Shown here: piece by piece, positions 6,463-10,453 of the stretch
Layout of the letters: every line of letters starts with the position of its first letter
How positions within the stretch are numbered: the first letter of the stretch is position 1
From: DATKKG01 sp964475215
GTDB taxonomy: Archaea > Thermoproteota > Nitrososphaeria > Conexivisphaerales > DTJL01
NCBI GenBank assembly: GCA_964475215.1
Contig: CAYYVT010000009.1
Span: 1-10,453 of the forward strand
Length of the DNA: 10,453 nt
Direction: 5' to 3'
Notes under the pieces: generated by a model
Seen by the model: the letters and a program-made list of their open reading frames with translations, nothing else
Told to the model about the DNA's origin: nothing
The model's database searches: none
Made by a program: the position numbers and the translations under genes

Positions 6463-6876
6463 CTATTGCTCCCTGATCCGAGTAGATGTGAACGTGTAGA
6501 CGCTACTTCCGACGCCGTTGGCGTCCATCGTGAACGTCTTGTCCTCGAGGTAGCATTCGTCGAAGGTCAGGGTCTTGACGGCCTGACCCCAGGCCTTTGT
6601 CCCCAGGGCGGAGCTCTTCAGGTCGACCACCAGCTGGAAGGACTTCACATCGCTCTGCCCCTTGATGAGTATGGTGTCGAGCTTGGGATACGTCGATCTG
6701 ACGGTTAGGGAGCCGGCGACGTACATGGGCCCGTAGTCTACGCCCAACCTTTCGTCGCTCCCTATCTTGTGAATGTTCTGGCGGTTCCTCATTATCTTGT
6801 ACTGTACCGACTGCAGACCCGCTATGGATTCACCATCGCACTTGATGTCGCTTACGTTCGCGGAGATGACTGACAT
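6463..6876 (-). CDS. Contractile tail tube protein
   Basis: The 137-residue protein follows the sheath gene directly, as the tube gene does in Mu-like and other contractile systems. Its size fits a single tube domain. The sequence is beta-rich, with ISANVSDIKCDGESIAGLQS at the start, a central strand pair (PMYVAGSLTVRS), and a C-terminal strand pair (LTFDECYLEDKTFTMDANG, then SSVYTFTSTRI), consistent with the beta-barrel ring subunit that forms the inner tube. I recognise the Mu M-like/tail-core type rather than an exact family. The ATG at 6876 is supported by a strong Shine-Dalgarno site nine bases upstream that overlaps the sheath stop codon, suggesting coupled translation so tube and sheath are made in similar amounts. 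Confidence 0.82.
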   Translation of the reverse strand: MSVISANVSDIKCDGESIAGLQSVQYKIMRNRQNIHKIGSDERLGVDYGPMYVAGSLTVRSTYPKLDTILIKGQSDVKSFQLVVDLKSSALGTKAWGQAVKTLTFDECYLEDKTFTMDANGVGSSVYTFTSTRIREQ

Positions 6877-6885
6877 GTGCTCAAT

Positions 6886-6893
6886 TCACCTCC
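6886..6893 (-). promoter_or_regulatory. Strong Shine-Dalgarno site of the tail tube gene
   Basis: GGAGGTGA on the minus strand is a near-perfect match to the 3' end of archaeal 16S rRNA. It lies nine bases before the ATG at 6876 and shares its first base with the sheath stop codon TAG (6895-6893). It is the best ribosome binding site in the window. Confidence 0.75.
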
Positions 6894-8248
6894 TAAGCCT
6901 GCACCGTCAGCGTCGCGTAGATGTAGTCCATGGCCCTCACCGGGCGCACGGCCACGTCCACCCTGACGATTCCCTGCGAGAAGTCCATCTCAGAGCTGTA
7001 GACGTCCACGAGGAAGGAAGGCTTTGTCAGGTCAGTGCTTGGAACGATGGCCCCCTCCCTCTCCATCGAGATGAGGAACTCGGTGAGCTTCTCCCTCAGC
7101 GCCATCCTTCCGCTCGGGCTGTTGAGGGTGCCAATGAAGTTGTCAGCGACGTTCTTTACGCCTCTCACCGCACGGTCGGCCACCCTGGTCACGCTTATCT
7201 GCTCCGAGCTGGTCGTGATGCCCTTCACCACGATTATGCCCCTCCCTCTCATGGCGTCAAGGACGCAGATGCCGGCCTTGATGAGCTCCATCTGTTCGCC
7301 AGGGGTGTAACGCCTCTCGAGTTCGGCAATTCCTGTTATGGGCTTGAAAGTGGGCGATTCAAAGTAGTTGAGCCTGCTCATCAGCCCCGCCACCGCCCCT
7401 GCGACCCCGTAGGGTGCGACCACGACGAACCTGTCTCCTGCGAGGACCTCGGTCCGCTTCACGATGGATTTCACTTCCTCGTTAGGCGCGACGGTGCCCA
7501 CGCCGATCCTGTTCTTAGCATCCTTGCTCATGTTCCGGCAATGCGCGTCGACGACGGCATGTATGGCCGGATCCCAGACGTCACAGGCGCACACCACGTC
7601 CACGTCGGGCTCCATCTCAAGCTTCTCGAGCCCCGCCTCGAAGTCCTCCTTCTTCAGCTCCCCGGCCGCTCCTCCGGTAAGTGTTGCTTCAATCGGAGTC
7701 GGCATGTTGAAGGGAACGGCTGACGCCGACTCCATGTCCTCTGCCGAGAGAAGCTTTGAGCTACCGTTGAGTAGGTCAACCAAGTACGCATCGGTGCCTT
7801 TCGTCATGGTGAGGTTGTCCCAAGTCTCCATCTTCCCTCCATCAGAAATCTCCAGCCTGACGGTATCATCTTTCATCCCTTTGGCGACGACCACTCGGAG
7901 CGTATTCCCCTCCTCTCCAAGCAGCTTCGAAGTGAGCTTGACCGTGTTCTTCTTCTTGTCGTCCTTCAGCACCAGCGTCGCCATCCTCCCTCCCGAAGAA
8001 GTAATCCTCGTGGCGAAGACTTCGGACACGCCGTTCTGGAAGCAAATCTTGCCATCCTTGATGAGAGAATAATCGGGGTTGTTGCCGAACTTTTCGGCGA
8101 GCTCCCTGTAGCTCGTCACCGGGACGGGCTCCAAGACCGGCCCCTTTTCGGCCGAGCCTATCAGCCCAACGATTCCCGCTGGATGCAGTTGTTGTGGTAC
8201 GATCTCCTTTACTACTTGTACTTCAACTCCCGGAATAATTCGAGTCAT
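6893..8248 (-). CDS. Contractile tail sheath protein
   Basis: This 451-residue protein is the contractile sheath around the tail tube. Family marks are clear. An N-terminal PGVEV is followed by GIVGLIGSAEKGPVLEPV. The core has VAPYGVAGAVAGLMSRL and SPTFKPITGI. The C-terminal sheath domain has ELIKAGICVL, then GIIVVKGITT, then VTRVADRAVRGVKNVADNFI, and ends with VRPVRAMDYIYATLTV, the handshake strand typical of phage and injection-system sheaths. Residues about 90-250 form a variable insertion domain, also seen in other sheaths. Length is in the usual range. It is the first gene of the tail operon. A TATA box centred about 27 bases before the ATG and lack of a Shine-Dalgarno site point to a leaderless start at 8248. 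The sheath call is very secure; the sequence alone does not separate viral from domesticated use. Confidence 0.93.
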   Translation of the reverse strand: MTRIIPGVEVQVVKEIVPQQLHPAGIVGLIGSAEKGPVLEPVPVTSYRELAEKFGNNPDYSLIKDGKICFQNGVSEVFATRITSSGGRMATLVLKDDKKKNTVKLTSKLLGEEGNTLRVVVAKGMKDDTVRLEISDGGKMETWDNLTMTKGTDAYLVDLLNGSSKLLSAEDMESASAVPFNMPTPIEATLTGGAAGELKKEDFEAGLEKLEMEPDVDVVCACDVWDPAIHAVVDAHCRNMSKDAKNRIGVGTVAPNEEVKSIVKRTEVLAGDRFVVVAPYGVAGAVAGLMSRLNYFESPTFKPITGIAELERRYTPGEQMELIKAGICVLDAMRGRGIIVVKGITTSSEQISVTRVADRAVRGVKNVADNFIGTLNSPSGRMALREKLTEFLISMEREGAIVPSTDLTKPSFLVDVYSSEMDFSQGIVRVDVAVRPVRAMDYIYATLTVQA

Positions 8249-8270
8249 CAGATGAAACTCTATCTCGAGT

Positions 8271-8280
8271 CAATATAAGT
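8271..8280 (-). promoter_or_regulatory. TATA box of the tail operon
   Basis: On the minus strand ACTTATATTG is centred about 27 bases before the sheath ATG, and GCAAA directly before it resembles a BRE. This predicts transcription starting at or next to the start codon. No comparable promoter is visible between the later tail genes, so this one probably drives the whole run down to 2812. Confidence 0.7.
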
Positions 8281-8363
8281 TTTGCTGAGGCCTGCCGCCA
8301 GGGTTGGTCGTTAATCATAACTCTCCGATATTGATAGATAATTCTCGGCATAGCAAAGTGAAA

Positions 8364-8373
8364 TACATAAAAT
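8364..8373 (+). promoter_or_regulatory. TATA-like box of the zinc-ribbon gene
   Basis: TACATAAAAT lies in an AT-rich stretch of the divergent intergenic region. A transcript starting about 27 bases downstream, near 8396, would carry the purine-rich AAGGAGGGGAG at 8397-8407 as its leader ahead of the GTG at 8422. Confidence 0.45.
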
Positions 8374-8421
8374 AACACTAGCCAGGAGCCGACGTCAAGG
8401 AGGGGAGAAACCTTTGATCTT

Positions 8422-9159
8422 GTGGTTTCCCTCCGTCCAGTGAGAAAACTATTTCAAGCGGAGAGGCTTGATTTCTGCCGTATGGCTTCTGCCAGGCATG
8501 TCATCTGGAACAACGAGAAGATAGGTCCCTCCCCGGCGCGACGCACGGTCATATTCAAGTACCCCGAAGTCGAGAAGGTCCTTCTCTCCTTTTCCATCGA
8601 CCTCGCCGTAGGTGGATCCTCCCGTTCCTACCTTGACCCTAGCAAGCCCATCACGGTTAATGGCAAGCTCCTGAGACTGCCCGATTTGCAGTCCGACCCC
8701 ACTTCACTCAGAGTGGTGGAGAAGTCCGACATCGACATCACTCCCCTTGTGGCCAGCAGCGCCCTGGGCGTCGAGAACGTCTTCGAGGTCAACTACATCC
8801 TGGGCGATAGGAGCCTCTTGAAGAGGCAGGCGGGCAACCTTTCGCTGACCCTCTCCATCATCACTCCCGAACGCAAGATGGTCAGGTTCTGCTTCTTCTG
8901 CGGCGCCCCGAACGGGTTGGGCGCCAAACAGTGCGTGCGCTGCGGGAAGCTCCTTGAAGTGGGCGGGATGCAGACGACTGTCTGCACCAAGTGCGGCGAG
9001 ACCATACCACTGCGGTCCGACGTGCGCTTCTGTGACAAGTGCGGAACGCTGCAGGAGACGGCGACGCCTGAGCCGGGACGGACGAAGAGCTGCAAGAACT
9101 GCGGCGCCGCCATCGATGCGGACGCCGTCTTCTGCTCAAAGTGCGGCACCCCCCAGTGA
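8422..9159 (+). CDS. Protein with N-terminal beta domain and three C-terminal zinc ribbons
   Basis: The 245-residue protein ends in three CxxC...CxxC zinc ribbons: C157/C160/C171/C174, C188/C191/C204/C207 and C224/C227/C238/C241. The last two have the CxxCG...FCxxCG form frequent in archaeal proteins. Residues about 40-150 are beta-rich (VLLSFSIDLAVGG; ITVNGKLLRLPDL; NVFEVNYILGDR; LSLTLSIITP) and may form a galactose-binding-like or Ig-like sandwich; I do not recognise the family. No signal peptide is present. It is divergent from the tail operon, so it could be an unrelated host gene or a regulator or adaptor; the ribbons suggest nucleic-acid or protein contacts. GTG 8422 has an SD-like AGGAGGGGAG 14 bases upstream; ATG 8482 (residue 21) is an alternative that removes a basic N-terminus. 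Confidence 0.72.
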   Translation: MVSLRPVRKLFQAERLDFCRMASARHVIWNNEKIGPSPARRTVIFKYPEVEKVLLSFSIDLAVGGSSRSYLDPSKPITVNGKLLRLPDLQSDPTSLRVVEKSDIDITPLVASSALGVENVFEVNYILGDRSLLKRQAGNLSLTLSIITPERKMVRFCFFCGAPNGLGAKQCVRCGKLLEVGGMQTTVCTKCGETIPLRSDVRFCDKCGTLQETATPEPGRTKSCKNCGAAIDADAVFCSKCGTPQ

Positions 9160-9307
9160 GCTCGTCCTCACTTAAAGGCAGGGATGGCCCGATCTTAACT
9201 TAGGGTCATCAGCAGAATTGCATGGGTGCCGTCCCTTGTCGGACCCTCGGCTCCTGGCCGCCTGCAGATAACGCCCAAATTTGATGTTCCCGGCCTGATG
9301 CTTGAAT

Positions 9308-9317
9308 GTTTTTATCA
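9308..9317 (+). promoter_or_regulatory. Possible TATA box of the beta-propeller gene
   Basis: GTTTTTATCA is T/A-rich but centred only about 22 bases before the ATG at 9335. The standard distance would put the transcript start close to the in-frame GTG at 9341, which could be a leaderless start. The rest of the 175-base gap after 9159 shows no other feature. Confidence 0.3.
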
Positions 9318-9334
9318 CAGACTCTGTTGAACTT

Positions 9335-10453
9335 ATGAATGTGCCATCGAGCATGCATGGTCTAGCTCGCCGCAGGATGATTCTCGCCCTGTTTGTGACC
9401 TTGATCTTTTTGGGCGTCCTCGTCTCCCATTTCGCCTATGCGCAGACCGTTATCTCCACGTTCAACGTGGGGTCTTCCCCCGCCGGCGCGGCCTATGATT
9501 CCGGCAAGGGGGAGATCTTCGTAGCCAACTTCGACGACAACACCGTCTCGGTGATATCCGACTCCAACAACACCGTGGTCGCGACGGTTAACGTCGGAGT
9601 CAACCCCGTTGGTGTAGCGTACGACCCCGCAAAGGGGGAGATATTCGTGGCCAACTGGGGCGGCACAAACGTCTCGGTGATATCCGACTCCAACAACACC
9701 GTGGTCGCCACCATAAGCGTGGGGCTCAACCCCTATTTTGTGGTGTATGACATCGGCACTTTGGAGATGTTTGTCACCAATTGGGGCTCCAACACGACCT
9801 CGGTCATACGCGATTCCACGAACACCGTGGTAGCAACGATAAACGTCGGAGCCCGACCTGCCGGCATGGCGTACGATCCCGCAAAGGGGGAGATATTTGT
9901 AGCTAACCGGGGAGCCACTACTGTATCCGTGATATCCGACTCAAGCAATACGGTTGTAACCACGATAAACGTAGGAGCCGGCCCCTGGGGGCAGCTGGCC
10001 TACGACTCTGCCAAGGGGGAGATCTTCGTAGCCAACTTCGTCTCGAACACGACCTCGGTCATTTCCGACTCCACGAACACAGTGGTCGCCACGATAAACT
10101 CGGGACCCGGATCCGCTAGCGCGGTCTACGACCCCGCCAAGAGCGAGGTCTTTGTGTGCGACTTCTATTCCACAAACGTCTCTGTGATATCCGACTCCAA
10201 CAACTCGGTGGTCGCGACTGTGATAGTGGAATCCAGCCCGTTTGGGCTGGCATATGACCCTGGGAAGGGGGAGATATTCGTGACCAACGACGGATCTGCC
10301 ACCGTTTCCGTAATCTCGACAGGGGAGATCTCGCCTTCCGTGCTCACAACCCTGCAGATTTCGGCGAGCCCGACTTCGGTGAGCTCTTGGTCCAACGTCA
10401 CTGGGTCGACCGTCACCGTTACAGCTTTGGACCAGAACGGGAAGCCCATGGCC
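9335..10453 (+). CDS. Secreted seven-bladed YVTN-type beta-propeller protein with Ig-like domain (partial)
   Basis: The frame is open from ATG 9335 to the right edge (373 codons), so the C-terminus is missing. Residues 1-36 are a signal peptide: basic LARRR, hydrophobic MILALFVTLIFLGVLVSHF, and an AYA|Q cleavage site. Residues 38-330 hold seven repeats of about 42 residues with the YVTN-type consensus TVVATINVG..P.G.AYDPAKGEIFVAN...VSVISDS.N. Seven is the number needed to close a propeller ring. From residue about 336 an Ig-like segment begins (LQISASPTSVSSWSNVTGST, then VTVTALDQNGKPM), probably one of several stalk domains beyond the edge. Such proteins are common on archaeal cell surfaces, with likely binding or adhesion roles. 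Repeat 3 is the most diverged and repeat 6 has a cysteine (FVCDF). It is probably a host gene not linked to the tail cluster. Confidence 0.88.
   Translation, partial: MNVPSSMHGLARRRMILALFVTLIFLGVLVSHFAYAQTVISTFNVGSSPAGAAYDSGKGEIFVANFDDNTVSVISDSNNTVVATVNVGVNPVGVAYDPAKGEIFVANWGGTNVSVISDSNNTVVATISVGLNPYFVVYDIGTLEMFVTNWGSNTTSVIRDSTNTVVATINVGARPAGMAYDPAKGEIFVANRGATTVSVISDSSNTVVTTINVGAGPWGQLAYDSAKGEIFVANFVSNTTSVISDSTNTVVATINSGPGSASAVYDPAKSEVFVCDFYSTNVSVISDSNNSVVATVIVESSPFGLAYDPGKGEIFVTNDGSATVSVISTGEISPSVLTTLQISASPTSVSSWSNVTGSTVTVTALDQNGKPMA
9446..10318 (+). repeat. Seven tandem YVTN-type repeats of about 126 bases
   Basis: The array encodes the seven propeller blades. Most units share the codons for AYDPAKGEIFVAN and SVISDSNNTVVAT. 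Copies 1 and 2 share an identical stretch of about 38 bases beginning at 9545 and 9671, exactly 126 bases apart, which points to recent duplication or gene conversion between blades. Confidence 0.85.

Noticed and set aside
6773..7723. A 316-codon plus-strand open frame opposite the tail tube and sheath genes
   Set aside because: It is antisense to clearly recognisable tube and sheath genes, is rich in His, Arg and Leu with no family pattern, and lacks a promoter or ribosome binding site. It is a by-product of codon bias.
9446..10318. Regular 126-base repeats as a CRISPR-like or other noncoding array
   Set aside because: The spacing keeps the reading frame and the units encode a known beta-propeller consensus, with no spacer-like unique blocks.
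9493..10449. Repeated minus-strand frames opposite the propeller gene
   Set aside because: Their repeats are the reverse image of the YVTN blades; the plus-strand frame has a signal peptide and consensus blades.

Overview
The window looks archaeal. Several genes have a TATA-like box centred about 27-29 bases before the start codon and no Shine-Dalgarno sequence, as expected for leaderless archaeal transcripts, while genes inside the operon have good Shine-Dalgarno sites. AGG and ATA codons are common, GC is fairly high, and the right flank carries a multi-zinc-ribbon protein and a YVTN-type beta-propeller surface protein, both common in archaea. I cannot fix the lineage; a Nitrososphaeria- or Thermoplasmata-like genome is a guess.

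The centre (8248 down to 2812, minus strand) is a contractile-tail operon in the order known from phage Mu and its relatives: tail sheath, tail tube, tail-assembly chaperone, tape-measure-position protein, then a baseplate protein resembling the Mu gp43 'DNA circularization' N-terminal family. It is transcribed from a well-formed TATA box at 8271-8280. The chaperone is followed by a second open frame with no start of its own, joined to the first at a run of nine A. This is the layout of the programmed frameshift that makes the G/GT pair of tail chaperones in tailed phages; here the shift must be -2 or +1. The protein in the tape-measure position is proline/alanine-rich with an internal duplication, unlike the usual helical tape measure.

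To the left (1-2679) the tail cluster is interrupted by two plus-strand genes, each with its own predicted promoter: a signal-less gluzincin metallopeptidase with an N-terminal peptidoglycan-binding-like domain, and an unrecognised 164-residue protein. Left of them, running off the window, is a minus-strand gene with an Ig/transthyretin-like domain and Gly/Glu linker, probably another tail or spike component. The two inverted genes look like cargo or a 'moron' inserted in the tail cluster.

To the right (8422-10453) are a divergently transcribed protein with three zinc ribbons and the start of a secreted seven-bladed YVTN propeller protein that runs off the edge; these are probably host genes. 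No capsid, terminase, integrase or AAA+ ATPase gene is visible, so the window alone cannot tell a provirus tail from a domesticated tail-like particle or an extracellular contractile injection system.
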